Shown here: piece by piece, positions 21,601 to 32,815 of the stretch
Numbering within the stretch: position 1 is the first letter of the stretch
How the letters are laid out: each line of letters begins with the position of its first letter
Assembly: GCF_000151315.2 (NCBI RefSeq)
Contig: NW_011887299.1
Location: 1,078,885-1,142,884 of the forward strand
DNA length: 64,000 nt
Source: Capsaspora owczarzaki ATCC 30864
Lineage: Eukaryota > Opisthokonta > Filasterea
Direction: 5' to 3'
The notes under the pieces: generated by a model
The model's database searches: none
What the model was told of the DNA's origin: nothing
What the model saw: only the letters and a program-made list of their open reading frames with translations
Translations under genes and position numbers: made by a program

Positions 21601-23071
21601 ATCGAGACCTCTTCTTCTGCAACCATGTTACCTGCGGTGGCTGGCGCCGTTGGTGGAATATTGGTTTTGCTTGTGCTTGTCGTGTTGTTGATCATTCGGC
21701 GCCGTCGTCGTCAAGTGGCCCGTGGTCTCTCTGAAAAGGATAGCACAGCAACCATTCCGATGCAGACCATGGATTCCGCGCTCTCCGGCTATGAGCCACT
21801 CGCGAGATCAACCGCGGTGCAACCCACTTACGACAATCAACGTCTTGTGCAACCCACTTACGACAATCAACGTCCGGTTCCCGCCACGGCGCCTGAAGAG
21901 GATCCTTCTGTATACGAGCAAGTCGAGGAAGGTGATTACGCTTTACCAGTTGTGTACGATGATGTCGAACTCGGTTTGCGCGCAAGTCTTGTTGTGGGAG
22001 CGAAACTCGGCTCGGGCAATTTCGGCGTTGTGCTCAAAGGGCAGCTTCCTCGAAAGTTTGTTCCGCCGGATGCTCAGTACCTGCTGGCCGGAGTGCAGGG
22101 CGCGTATCTCGATGTTGCTGTCAAGACCATGCAGCCTGATGCGACCGAAAAGTCGCGTCAGGAGTTTGTCGAAGAAGCGCAAATGATGGCCCAGTTTTCG
22201 CACCCCAATGTTGTGCGCTGCATCACGTCTCTGCTGGACTGCGCGCCGTTCATGTCAGTTCTCGAGCTCATGCCATACGGCGACTTGCGCCACGTTCTGT
22301 TGCAGTCTCGAAAACGCAACATTGGCTGGACAGTGGCCGAAATGAGTCACGCCCTCGCACAAATCGCAGGTGGGCTGGAGTATCTGGAGTCGATTCGATT
22401 TGTCCATCGTGATATCGCAGCACGCAACTGCCTCGTTGGCACGGGGCTTGTCGTCAAGATTTCTGATTTCGGTTTGTCGCGCGCACTCGCCGAAGAAAAA
22501 GACTACTACCGCATGGAAGCTCGTGGCAAGCTTCCCGTCAAGGTATCTGCAGGACTGATGTGCCGCTCGGCTTATTGCGATAGTTGGAGGGCTGGCTAAG
22601 GGGTTGAGTCAAACATTGCAACTGACTTTGTTGATTGATGTACTTGCCGCCAAACAGTGGATGGCGCCTGAATGTCTGCACTATCGCAAGTTTTCGCATA
22701 GCAGTGATGTTTGGGCGTTTGGCGTCCTGGCTTGTAAGATCTGGCGTTTGATCTGGTCGATTTCTGGCGATTTCGGAACGTGTTTTTGCTCACAAAGTGC
22801 ATACATGTTGAAATTTGTTGTAACAGGGGAGGTGTTCTCGTACGGTGCCACGCCCTATGGATCAACGACAGGCCAGCAAGCGCTGGCAGACGTCGAGGCC
22901 GGACACCGTCTGGCGCAACCCGAGTCGTGTCCGAACGACTTGTTTGCTCTCTTGCGCGCCTGCTGGGAAATTGCTCCTCTTTCGCGGCCGCACATTGCAT
23001 CTTTGCGCGCGCCCTTTGAGAGTGCCGCTGCTGGTCATGCTCTTCGCGATATTGGCGGACTGATTGCGTAG
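18613..23071 (+). CDS. Receptor tyrosine kinase with dermatopontin-like and CCP-like ectodomain
   Basis: Nine exons by hand: 18613-18694, 19153-19180, 19247-19325, 19421-19558, 19635-19857, 19917-20213, 20318-22542, 22658-22733, 22827-23071. Phases close and give 1130 residues. Exon 1 encodes a signal peptide (MAVTRLPLSLGAVLVLLAV, cut near HSC). Then come three dermatopontin-type repeats with the S/N-x-H-N-x-x-x-EDR-x-W-x-Y pattern (FRSQHNNHDEDRWWNY; NSRHWNTKEDR; VNDNDAEDRRWKYTCC). About eight CCP/sushi-like modules follow, then one TM segment (near 21625-21695) with an RRRRRQ stop-transfer. The cytoplasmic tail has paired YDNQ motifs. The kinase has LGSGNFGVV, VAVK, HRDIAARN, DFG, a YYRMEARGKLPVK activation loop and WMAPE, so it should be active. 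Ligand unknown. A small extra phase-1 exon within intron 1 (458 bp) cannot be excluded. Confidence 0.88.
21817..21876 (+). repeat. Tandem 30-nt duplication encoding two YDNQ motifs
   Basis: Two copies, 30 nt apart and identical over 27 nt, encode VQPTYDNQR twice in the juxtamembrane tail of the receptor kinase. Tyr-Asp-Asn is a Y-x-N pattern, the known core of Grb2-type SH2 ligands once phosphorylated. Confidence 0.9.
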
Positions 23072-23298
23072 AGCGACATTCACCGTTCGTTTTCGGTTTG
23101 AATACACAGTTTGCGCTGCATATCCTTAATCTCTCCTCCCAAACTCCGAACTAGATCAACATGACCACTGGCTGTTTTACATTAACCTATGAGTGTCTTA
23201 ACACACGACAAATGCACGCACGAAAAAAAAATAATCAAACATGGCACCAGAAAAAGCGCGCACCAGATCGGCCGAGTCGCTGAAAGGCCTTTGCTCGA

Positions 23299-24761
23299 TT
23301 ACCATCCTCGCTTGGCGTACTGCTCGCCCTCGGGCAAGGTATCAATGTTGATGCCAACCATGGGCTCGCCGAGGTTCTCGCTCACCTCTGCCAAAATCTT
23401 GGCGTTGCGGAAGTGGGTGGTGGCCTGGACGATGGCGCGGGCGCGCTTTGCGGGGTCGCCAGACTTGAAGATGCCCTAGCAATTCGCAAACAAAACAAAC
23501 CCAATGTTTCAAGATGAGAGGTGAGTCACGGCGAAACAACAATCTTGCAAAAAAAAAAGCACAACAGGCAAAAAACGTACAGAGCCAACAAAGACACCGT
23601 CGCAGCCAAGCTGCATCATGAGGGCAGCATCAGCGGGGGTGGCAATGCCACCGGCGGCAAAGTTGACGACGGGGAGGCGTCCGAGCTCCTTGACCTGCTT
23701 GATGAGGTGGAAGGGGGCTTGAATCTCCTTGGCAAAGGTGAAGAGCTCGACCTCGTCCATGTTTTGAACCTGCTTGATCTCTGCGTTAATCTGGCGCGAG
23801 TGGCGGACGGCCTCGATAACGTTGCCAGTGCCAGCCTCACCCTGCACAATGCAATGAAGGGTGAGATGATCAAAAAAAATGGCCAAGCCAAGCCAAAACA
23901 AGCAAGCCAAGCAAAACCATCAATAAAGCTGGCTGTCTTTTACCTTGGTGCGGATCATGGAGGCACCTTCGTTGATGCGACGGAGAGCCTCGCCAAGGTT
24001 GCGGGCGCCGCAAACGAATGGGATGGGGAACTCGCTCTTGAGGATGTGGTGCTTGTCGTCGGCGGGAGTGAGGACCTCGCTCTCGTCAATGTAGTCGATT
24101 CCGCACTCGGTGAGAATCTGAGCCTCGACAAAGTGGCCAATGCGGCACTTGGCCATCACGGGGATGGTGACGGCGGCCTTGATTTCCTTGATCATGTGCG
24201 GGTCGGACATGCGCGCAACGCCGCCTGCATTGAGAGATTGAGAGGTGTGGTAAGTTTCCAAAAAATCAACACAAGCTCTCATTCGCGCAAAACGCTTTTT
24301 TACCATGCTTGCGAATGTCGGCGGGGACGCGCTCGAGGGCCATGACGGCGCACGCACCAGCCTCCTCGGCGATGCGAGCCTGCTCGACGTTGATGACGTC
24401 CATAATAACGCCGCCCTAGACCAACAAAAAAAAAAAACAAAATTGCGGGAAACGGTGAGCGATCTCTCGTTCAATCTCTCTCTCTCCATCCCATCGTACT
24501 CTGCCACATTGACATTCTGCACGTGTGATCATTCGTCGTTGCTATCCCTTCTTCTTTTTTTCTTTTGTTCTTTTTTTTCAATATTCACATACACTGTGAT
24601 AAAGTGACCACGAGCAAATCAGCATCAGAGCAGATGGTTGACCCCACTGTGCGGTTTTGGCTAGTGCTCTCTCTCATTGAACATCCAGACGACAAAAAGC
24701 CCATCCCCAATGCAAATGCCATTGCTATTTATGACTGCTTTGGATTTGATCAGCGAACGAA

Positions 24762-24802
<41 letters not shown>

Positions 24803-25547
24803 AAAGTGAACGAGAAAACCGGCTGTTTGAACCGTTCATCAGTGTGAATCGCTTCAGAGTGAAGGCCAGATTTGCTTTTTTGATGCCTAACTTCTGACCA
24901 TTGGATCAAGAAACGAACGCTCTACTGAGTGTTTTGCTGAAGGACGGAAAGAGTGCGGATTGACACAGCGCGCTGATTATTGTGGAAGCCAAGACGTGAC
25001 CTTCAGTGCTTCTCTCGCTTCTCCACTTTCCGGTTTTCTCCCTTTCCCTCTCTCCAGCAGTATCACTTCCAATACTCATGTCACTCTCTCTGTCTTTTGT
25101 TCCTACACCCTAACCCTGCTCCTCCCCACCTCTCGCTTCCCTCACTCCGCCGTGCTTCAATTGCCTTTGTCGCACAGGCCACAACAGGCAACTCGTGGTC
25201 CACATGTCATCATGTTTTCAGCCGTGTCCCCATCCCCATCATCATCATCCCCATATCCTCATCATCATTCACTCATTCATCATCATCATCATTCACCCAT
25301 CCTCTAGAAATGCGACTCTTCGCTCGATGGCGACATCGGACGGATGGTCGGTTCTCTCTCTCTGATTTTTGCATTTCCCCGCGTTTGAGTCCTTCGCCCT
25401 TCCATTGAGACGACGACAGCTCTTGCTCACCTTGAACATCTGGGCAAGACCCGTCTTGACAGTGGCAGAGCCCTCGACCTTGCCGTTGGTGGCGGCGGTC
25501 AGCTTGGTGCCGTACGGAACGACAACGTCAGACAGGTTGTTGGACAT
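23299..25547 (-). CDS. PDX1: PDX1, pyridoxal 5'-phosphate synthase lyase subunit
   Basis: Catalytic subunit (PdxS/SNZ family) of the DXP-independent vitamin B6 pathway. It makes PLP from ribose 5-phosphate, glyceraldehyde 3-phosphate and ammonia from a PDX2 glutaminase, which is not in this window. Five exons: 25547-25431, 24415-24304, 24224-23944, 23841-23581, 23475-23299, with phases closing at 315 residues. The family is unmistakable: [93 protein letters not shown] and [19 protein letters not shown]. The lysines in MAKCRIGH and RTKGEAGTG correspond to the active-site lysines. Intron 1 is about 1 kb, far longer than the others, and includes a GA microsatellite. Confidence 0.96.
24760..24802. 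repeat. GA dinucleotide microsatellite
   Basis: An almost pure GA/AG run inside the first intron of the PDX1 gene (read as CT on the transcribed strand). The surrounding 1 kb of intron has no supported coding frame. Confidence 0.85.
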
Positions 25548-26120
25548 GGTTTTGTGTTTGGCGGGGGGTTTGGAGCTGCGTTTGAATGAGCTGTTTTTGA
25601 GGAGTGACTTCAACTCAAGAATGGAGATGACGAAATGGCTAAAGAAAACAAGTTAATCAAAAACTGACCACGTCGGCAAAACACGGAGAGATGGAAGAGA
25701 GCAAGGGCGAGAGAGTGCGAAAATGGGACCATCTCTCTCTCTCCGTGCTTTTGAGATTCTGGGACCATTTTGTTTTCGAGATCCAGTCATCATCACTCAT
25801 GGAAGCAGATGTCAAACACTCTGCAATGGGGTGAGTGCTGACATCACTTTGGCAGCTTCGTCTTGATCTCGCTTCAAGTTTCAATTCTGAATCACAAAGC
25901 AACATTCACCATTTGGAAGCAAGTGCTCGAGCCCTTGCGGTTGTCGTCGTTGGTGTTGTTGTTGATGATGATGTTGTTGTTTTTTGGGGTCTGAGCGTTG
26001 AAGCACACCAGTCGTTGTTGTTGTTGTTGTTCCGTTCTGAGTGTTTCTCAGCCCAACTGCGCCGTTCAGATTGAAATCGACCGCCGTTTCTACTTCATTC
26101 AATCCAATACTACTCTGCCG
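25548..26120. promoter_or_regulatory. Divergent promoter region between PDX1 and the SLC35B gene
   Basis: 573 bp between two start codons facing away. It has CT-rich stretches (about 25733-25744), short ATC/GTT repeats and TTG repeats near 26011-26030. No gene is supported. Confidence 0.4.
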
Positions 26121-26135
26121 ATGCACAAGCAACAA

Positions 26136-26188
<53 letters not shown>

Positions 26189-27632
26189 CAAGACGAGCGG
26201 CGCCGAGCTCGAGTCTGTCCGCTCAATCTCGGGTGCCTCGAATGGCAGCACCAACAGCTCGCCTGGCTCCGGCATGATGATGAGCAATCAGACTACTACC
26301 ACTAATGCAGCATCTTCTGTGGCAAGCGAGCCGTTCGTCCTGCTTGGCATTCACATGGATCGCCAGCCGCGCACCGTCCAATTCGTTGCCGCCGCTTCGC
26401 TCGTCATCTTCTTCTTTGTCATTTACGGATCCATTCTGGTAACGTCTTGTTCTTGTGGCGCTCAGCTTGCTTGAACACTTCGAGGTTGAATGAAATCGGC
26501 AGGAAAATCATCCCTCAAATTGCTGACTTTGGCTTGGTTTCCAATTTCTAACCCTGCAGGAAACAATCTTCCGGGATCCGGGATATGCGCAGTACGGATA
26601 TCACATGACGTTGACCTTGTTCATTTGCTACTCGATCTTTTCCGCTGTGGAAATCACCTACAAAGGAGGCAAAGTTTTCAAGTGCGGAAAGTAAGTGTCC
26701 CTTTTTTTTCGTTATTGTCGAATTGCGAGCTCGTCATCTGTCCTCACCATTGCCCATCTGTTTGGCCATTGTTTGTCGTCAAAAGAGCGCCGCTAGGGGG
26801 ATATTGCCTGATTGCATTGCTAACGGTGATCACAATGACACTGTCGAACGTCGCGCTGGCATACCTGAACTTTCCCACTCAAATCATCTTCAAATCCTGC
26901 AAGCTCATTCCCGTCATGATTGGCGGCATTCTTATTCAACAAAAGCGCTACGAGCTGCTCGACTTTGCATGCGCTTCGCTCATGACTCTCGGGCTGATTC
27001 TCTTCACGTTGGCGGACGTGCAAGTTTCGCCCAGCTTCTCCTTCATCGGTGTCGGCCTGATCTCAATAGCCCTCTGCGCGGACGCCGTTATTGGCAACGT
27101 GCAAGAAAAGTACATGAAGCTGTACAAGTGCAGCAATGCGGAGATGGTAGGCCAAAAAAAAAAATTCGTTGGTATCTGCTCCCCAACTCACTCACTGCCC
27201 CTGTATCTTTTCTTCTTCTAGGTGTTCTTCTCGTACTCTATCGGCGCCTGTTACCTCACTCTCTTCATGTTGGTCACCGGGGAGCTTTACCATGGAACAA
27301 TCTACGCTTTGGCGCATCCTCGCGAAACCTATGGACTCACCGTCCTGCTCTCCATCTCTGGGTATTTGGGCATCGAGTATGTACTATTGCTCGTGAGGCA
27401 CTTTGGTGCCCTTCTCGCAGTGGCCGTGACCACGTTCCGAAAGGCCTTCACGATGATTTTGTCGTTTGCGCTCTTCCCGAAACCATTCACGTGGAACTAT
27501 GTTTTCGCCTCCCTCCTCGTGTTTGCCGGTGGCTTTCTCAACATTTATGCAAAGCAGCCGGAAGTGGTCTATGCCTGGATTTACCGATGGACTGGCATTA
27601 CCATTGGGCGATCTCGGCCGTCTCGCGTTTAA
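26121..27632 (+). CDS. SLC35B3: PAPS/nucleotide-sugar transporter, SLC35B family (PAPST2-like)
   Basis: Golgi multi-pass transporter that imports the sulfate donor PAPS for sulfation of glycans and proteins. Four exons: 26121-26438, 26560-26690, 26786-27146, 27222-27632, giving 406 residues. The N-terminus has a run of 19 Gln (26130-26186) that is probably dispensable. The family core is clear: GYAQYGYHMTLTLFICYSIF, VEITYKGGK, LSNVALAYLNFPTQIIFKSC, KLIPVMIGG, ADAVIGNVQEKYMK and TTFRKAFTMILSFALFPKP, with about 8-10 hydrophobic segments. It looks closer to SLC35B3 than B2, but I cannot compute this. Sulfation fits with the heparinase-family gene nearby, though the two are not adjacent. It is convergent with SNF5, with only 60 bp between stop codons. 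Confidence 0.88.
26130..26186 (+). repeat. CAG/CAA polyglutamine tract
   Basis: 19 Gln codons, mostly CAG with CAA at each end, directly after the first three codons of the SLC35B gene. A length-variable trinucleotide tract is likely between strains. Confidence 0.92.
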
Positions 27633-27692
27633 CATGCAGTGGAGTGTGTGCAACTTTTGTGCAACTGCGATGTATTTACACAACGTTTTGTT

Positions 27693-29989
27693 TCAATTCT
27701 TAGTACAGCTTGTGCTCGGATCTCCGTCGATTGTCATGAGAACCGTGGGCAGCTGTTTGTTGTTGTTGGAGCAAATTGAGCAAAACGAGGCATTCATGTC
27801 AGCACAATCAATCGAAATCAAACTGGATAGCACAAGCCTCTGAATCATCAGCCCCCCTTTACCTATGGTCGATCCGGAATCGTGATGCACGGGCATCACC
27901 CACACCTTTCCGGCAGTGGGAGTGACAACACCGGAACCAGCAACAAATCCAGAGCCAGTAGCACCAGTCAGTGCCGCTGCAGCTGCTGCGGCCGCTGACC
28001 TTCGCGAAGAGGTGGCACCTCGCCGTGAAGCAACCTCCCTACGCGAACGGGATGATCTGAAATATCCCAAAATTCAAAACAAACCGATGAGATTCCGAAC
28101 TCCATCTCAACGAGGAAAGAAAGCGGGTCGAGCATTCGCACGTACCGGTCGCGTTGCTGTTGCACCCTTTCTAAATCTGCCGGATCGAACACTTCCATAT
28201 GCGGAGTCCAGTCCTCGGCTGAAGGGCCGATTCTAGAATTCAAACAACAAAAAGCAGTCTCGTCAGCTTGACCCGCAAACCCACAATCTCCATTCGATCG
28301 GTGGGCATAATCATACCGAACTGGCGGGAAGCCTACCAAACCAAGATCAGCCGCAGCATGACTGTCGCCTGTAATTGCCAACTTGCGGTGGGCGATCACT
28401 TGCTCGTGAATGAGATGCGCAATTGTCGGAATGTATCTGCAAGGTACAAACAAATCAAGTCAGAGATGGTTGGTTGACAAGGAAAGCTTGCTTTTTGTTT
28501 TCGAAACACAAAGACTTGAGTCTTACTCGCTGGGAAGCGACAGCTCGGCACAATAGTGAGCTGCAAACTCCTCCGGACTGTTGTCGGGATCGAAAATGTC
28601 CCACTCGATCTGATCGCTTAGTGCAATTTGGCCGTACTGCACGTCGAGCTAAAAGTCGTCAAAGGGCAGGAAGAGGGCGGGTGAGCGACTTTAGCGCAAA
28701 AACCAAGCGACTCAAACGCCCAGTAAAGGCTCTTCTCACCTTGATTGGCACGCGACGATCGTCAAATCGCGGCAGGCTAGATGTGTTGGCCATCTCGTTA
28801 AACGATGCAAACTCGATCAGCTGCTTGGAAATGGAGTCAACAATAAGCGTATGAAAGAGTTGTCGTGGTAGCTCGTTGTCCTCGCATAGCATTGTTGCAA
28901 AGTCTTCTGGAGTCACAAGTTGATCTAAACAGACAAAATCAATCGAGTGAGTGCAAATCGCTCTCCTTCAACGAACAAAAAAAAAACCTCAACGATCAAA
29001 ATCCTCACCACGCAGATTCCAGACAAACGAGTCCTTGTACTTGAATCCATCAATGTCTAGATCGATACGGATGGGTACAAGCACCTCTTCGACGGCCGCG
29101 ACAGTCTGCAACGCTTCCGAAGCCGGGCCGGCCCCGAGAACGCGGAACAAGCTCGAAAACACATTACGCGGCTTCTGGACAGCATGCCGCCTTGCCACAG
29201 ACGGTCGCTCGTCTCCCCGTTCGAACGGAGTGAAACAGTACAAGGATTGCTTGGGCGCGGTCGCTGCCAGTGTTTTGGATGGTTCAGCGTCGTCCGGCAA
29301 TTGGGGTGTGACAATGTGCTGTATCAACAATGGTTGCTGCATCAGTGCGTCTGCGGCAGATGGCGTCTCTTTATTTGCTGTGCGTGCTGCCAGCAGTTCA
29401 ATCTCAGCTGCCCGAACGAGGGTCGCCTTCGTTGTAAAGCATTCGCCTGTCAAAGAGTTTTCAAAGGTCCAACGATTGAGTGAACTGCGATTGAGATTGG
29501 CGCGGGTCTTCCCTGTCACCGAAACCACAACCGCCGGTCTCTCTCCAATCGAACGCTCTCATGCGACTATTCCATTGCAAAAATTTCAACGGTACGAGCG
29601 CCCGTCCACAGAGCTCAGAAACCAGACAGTTGAAAACCAAAGCAAAGTCCATTACCTTTGCCAACAAGAAACATCCACTCGTCGTCGCGCGCTTGGCGGC
29701 GGTGGAGTCCAGGGTATGTCCTGAATAGATCGACGAGTGACCGTCCCATGTGTCTGTCATCATCATCATCACGAACAGAGGCAACCGAGAGCGAAACGGA
29801 CGGAAATTTGAGATCTCCCGCCAAAAGTACAAAACGATCCCCCTCCACTCTCCATCTCCGTCCGCTACCAAGCTCTCCTCACCTGGCAACAGAGGTCGCG
29901 AGCATGTACTCGACGCCGTCGGCGGCTGAGCGGAAGCGCATCGGCAGCGAATGGGCGTCGAACGCATTCACCGAGCCATAGTCGTCCAT
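27693..29989 (-). CDS. SMARCB1: SNF5/SMARCB1 (INI1), SWI/SNF chromatin remodelling subunit
   Basis: Core subunit of SWI/SNF (BAF) complexes that contacts the nucleosome. Eight exons: 29989-29883, 29753-29656, 29512-29009, 28924-28740, 28648-28527, 28436-28317, 28232-28146, 28056-27693; phases close at 528 residues. The N-terminal winged-helix-like part is seen in MRFRSAADGVEYM and SLVDLFRTYPGLHRR. SNF5 repeat 1 is VPIRIDLDIDGFKYKDSF to VTPEDFATMLCEDNELP. Repeat 2 is LDVQYGQIALSDQIEWD to SPEEFAAHYCAELSLP. The RIGPSAEDWTPHMEVFDP and RVQQQRDR segments match the family's end. The last exon then adds about 120 residues, Ser/Arg- then Ala/Gly/Val-rich, not found in human SMARCB1. Convergent with the SLC35B gene; divergent from CLPTM1L. 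Confidence 0.93.
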
Positions 29990-30303
29990 TATAAAAGGGG
30001 TCAAAGTGTCTCAGAGAAACGAAGAGTGATGATTTGTTGACAAAGTGTGCAAACAAATTGCTATACACAATATCAAAGTGCTCATCTTGATACAGTGGTT
30101 TGCTGGAGCTGGAGCTGGAGCTGGATCGGCTGCGCTTGGCTCAAGATTCGTCCCGTTTTTCGTCGGCTTCTGCTTTCACTCGTTTCTCCATTCATGCACA
30201 AAAGCAGGCTCATCTTAAACTCAAGTTGGAACACTTCACTCTCTCTCTTTGATGGGACGGTCAGTCGTCTTATTCACTGGGGGATTTTTGGCGTGGCTCG
30301 TCA
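29990..30303. promoter_or_regulatory. Divergent promoter region with TATA-like box
   Basis: 314 bp between the SNF5 and CLPTM1L starts. The plus strand reads TATAAAAGG at about 29990-29998, oriented towards CLPTM1L, immediately next to the SNF5 ATG. A triple GGAGCT repeat lies at about 30107-30125. Whether the TATA-like sequence is used is unknown. Confidence 0.4.
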
Positions 30304-32681
30304 ATGCTGCGCCACTGCACAATCGGCAATGTCGCCCTGGCCGGCTTGTTCATCTACGTCGGATTGCTCGCTCACACGCTTGCTCAGCTTGCATTGCTGC
30401 CCAGCTGCAGCAGCGACCAGCCTCAGCTGTGCATGAACCCGTTGTTTGGCGTCGCTCCGCCAGTCAAGGTAACAACCAAGCACTCTCCCTCCCCTTTGAT
30501 GTCACTGATCGATGCTCTGTAAATGCATGAACATTACTGATGATCTATTTCATCATAGCATGCTGCTGAAACTTGTGGCATTGTCGTGTCAAATCTCAAA
30601 TTGTGAATTGTTACTGCTCGTTTCAGGTCGATTTCCATCTCTTTTGGTCGAGTTCGGAAGGCCTGCACCTCGTGGATGTGCGTCGAGGTGCTCTTTGGAA
30701 TAGGACGGGCGTGTCCATGCACGATCCAGCGGATCCGACCACTTTCGATGACCTGGTCGCGGAAGTAGACCTCGTTGTGCCAGTCAGCCGAAATCTCGTC
30801 AAGGGCCGCAAGCCAACATTCGATCTATTCCGTAAGCAGGCGCCTTGCAAAATAGGAAGAAGAGACACTCAAAAGAAACAGTTATCTGGTTGGAGCTGCT
30901 GCATGTCAAACGTTCTGGTCGATCGCTCACTTTGCGTCTTTATTTTCTGCTGCTCCAAATCAGTCGTCATGACGCCGCACGGTCTCGCGCCAGAAGCGCT
31001 GCTGAACTCGCCAACAATGCTAGATCCACGGTTTGTCTTTACCGTTCAACCGGCGATCGTCATGCGACAGCCCATCCTCCGACAGCGATCGAATCTGTTG
31101 TCTGGGAACGCCTCGCGCATTCTGCCGTCCAATTTGTATGCGTCGTCCGAGGAAGTCAAGGTCAGCACCTCGGCAACAGCCCACTGGACGACAGATATGG
31201 TTGTTCGAATCGTTCCCGACTCGTTTGCGCGCAGCCTGCCTGCCAACAACGTGCCCGATGATTTGCGTCCATTTGTGCGGCGATTCTCCTCGGGCTATCA
31301 GCCAATCATCCGTGCAGAAGGTGGACACATCGTCACCGAGCGCCTGTTGCCAATCCAGCAGGTAGCGCAGCGGCAAGATGAACTGGCCCAGCAAGCGGCC
31401 GCGAATGCCACATACGGATCATCACCATCTGGCTCTTCCAACGCGACGAGTAGCGACTCTAAAGCATCAGCACAAAGCCAAAGGCCTCTGCAACAGCCCA
31501 TTCGCTTGCCTCTCACGCTTACCATTAAGCGCACCTCGTTCTTTGCTTTCCGCCTGTCGGCACTCCTCGAGGCCTCAATGAGCCTGATTGCGACTCAGTT
31601 GGGGTTTTCCGACAAGGATTTGGACGAACTGTCTCGCCTGATTGCTCAGATGCACGTCAGCTTGATTGCCATCACACTTTTGCACTCGGTGTTTGAGTTT
31701 CTGGCGTTTCGCAATGACGTGCGGTTTTGGAAGACGCGCCGGAATCTCGCTGGACTGTCGTCAACGACCGTGTATTCGTCGTTTATCTGCCAGTTCATCA
31801 TCTTTCTGTCGTTGCTCGATTCGCACGAAACGAGCGCCATCATTCTTTTCTTTTCGGGCGTTGGCCTTTTGATTGAAGGCTGGAAGGCTTGGCGCGCCTT
31901 CCATCTGAGTCGTCTGAGGGATGCTGCGACTGTTGCTTCTGATGCTGTTGCTGCGACTCCTGCTGCTACAGGTGCCTTGGCAAACTCAACCTCAACGTTG
32001 ACATCCTCTACGCCCGAGCATGCGCAATCGCCTCGGGAAAAACGACAACAAGCCATCCGCGACTTTGAGGCGTTGACGCGGCAGTACGACCGCGAAGCCA
32101 TCCGCGGGTTGTCTTGGGTCTTGTACCCAACGGTGGTGCTGTATGCCGCATATTCCCTGTACCACTACGAGCACGCCAGTTGGTACTCGTGGATTGTGAG
32201 CTCGCTCGCGAACGGCGTTTATGTCTTTGGCTTTATCGCCATGACCCCGCAGCTCTACATCAACTACCGCCTCAAGTCGGTCTCGCACATGCCCTGGCGG
32301 GTGTTCATGTACCGCGCCTTCAACACGTTCATTGACGACGTGTTTGCGTTTGCCATCACGATGCCGCTGCGCCACCGAATCGCCTGCCTCCGCGACGACT
32401 TTGTGTTTATCGTCTACCTAGGCCAGCGTTGGTTTTATCCCGTGGACGCCAAGCGTTCCATTTACGATGCGAGCACATACGCGGATGAAGAGGATGGCGA
32501 CAGCGACGAAACATCAGCGGACACTCTTGTCCAACCTGAACCAGCACCCTCAGCAAGCATTGCAGAACCACAACCGTCTGTTGAAACCCCGCCCAGTACA
32601 ACTGTCCGTCAACGCAAGGGAAAACCCAGCAAGTCGGCCAAAACGCCCCGAGAAGAGTCAGAAGATCCAAAAAATGTGTAA
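30304..32681 (+). CDS. CLPTM1L: CLPTM1-like membrane protein (CLPTM1L)
   Basis: Multi-pass membrane protein of the CLPTM1 family. Human CLPTM1L is an ER lipid scramblase acting on glucosaminyl-phosphatidylinositol in GPI-anchor synthesis. Three exons: 30304-30468, 30627-30831, 30964-32681, 695 residues. An N-terminal TM (LAGLFIYVGLLAHTLAQ) is followed by a lumenal domain. The family block is LLHSVFEFLAFRNDVRFW, then SSFICQFIIFLSLLD, HASWYSWIVSSLANGVYVFG and TPQLYINYRLKSVSHMPW, and finally FNTFIDDVFAFAITMP and YLGQRWFYPVDAKR, all close to the human protein. A Ser/Ala/Thr-rich cytoplasmic insert and a Pro/Ser/Lys-rich tail are extra. The ATG at 30304 is preferred because it directly precedes the TM segment. 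Confidence 0.92.
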
Positions 32682-32815
32682 TAATCAGATGATCAAAAAT
32701 AGCGTGTATTGTTTGTGCAAAAAAAGAAATAATCGAATCTCATCAAAAGATATTCAAGTACATGGCGTTAACGAAAGAAAAGGAATTAACAAAACTTGGG
32801 CGATGCTCAGCGTGC

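Noticed and set aside
28549-28560. Other E2F-like GGCGGGAA or TTCCCGC strings, for example near 28323 and 29815
   Set aside because: They lie in coding sequence or match only the short core; a few such 8-mers are expected by chance in 64 kb.
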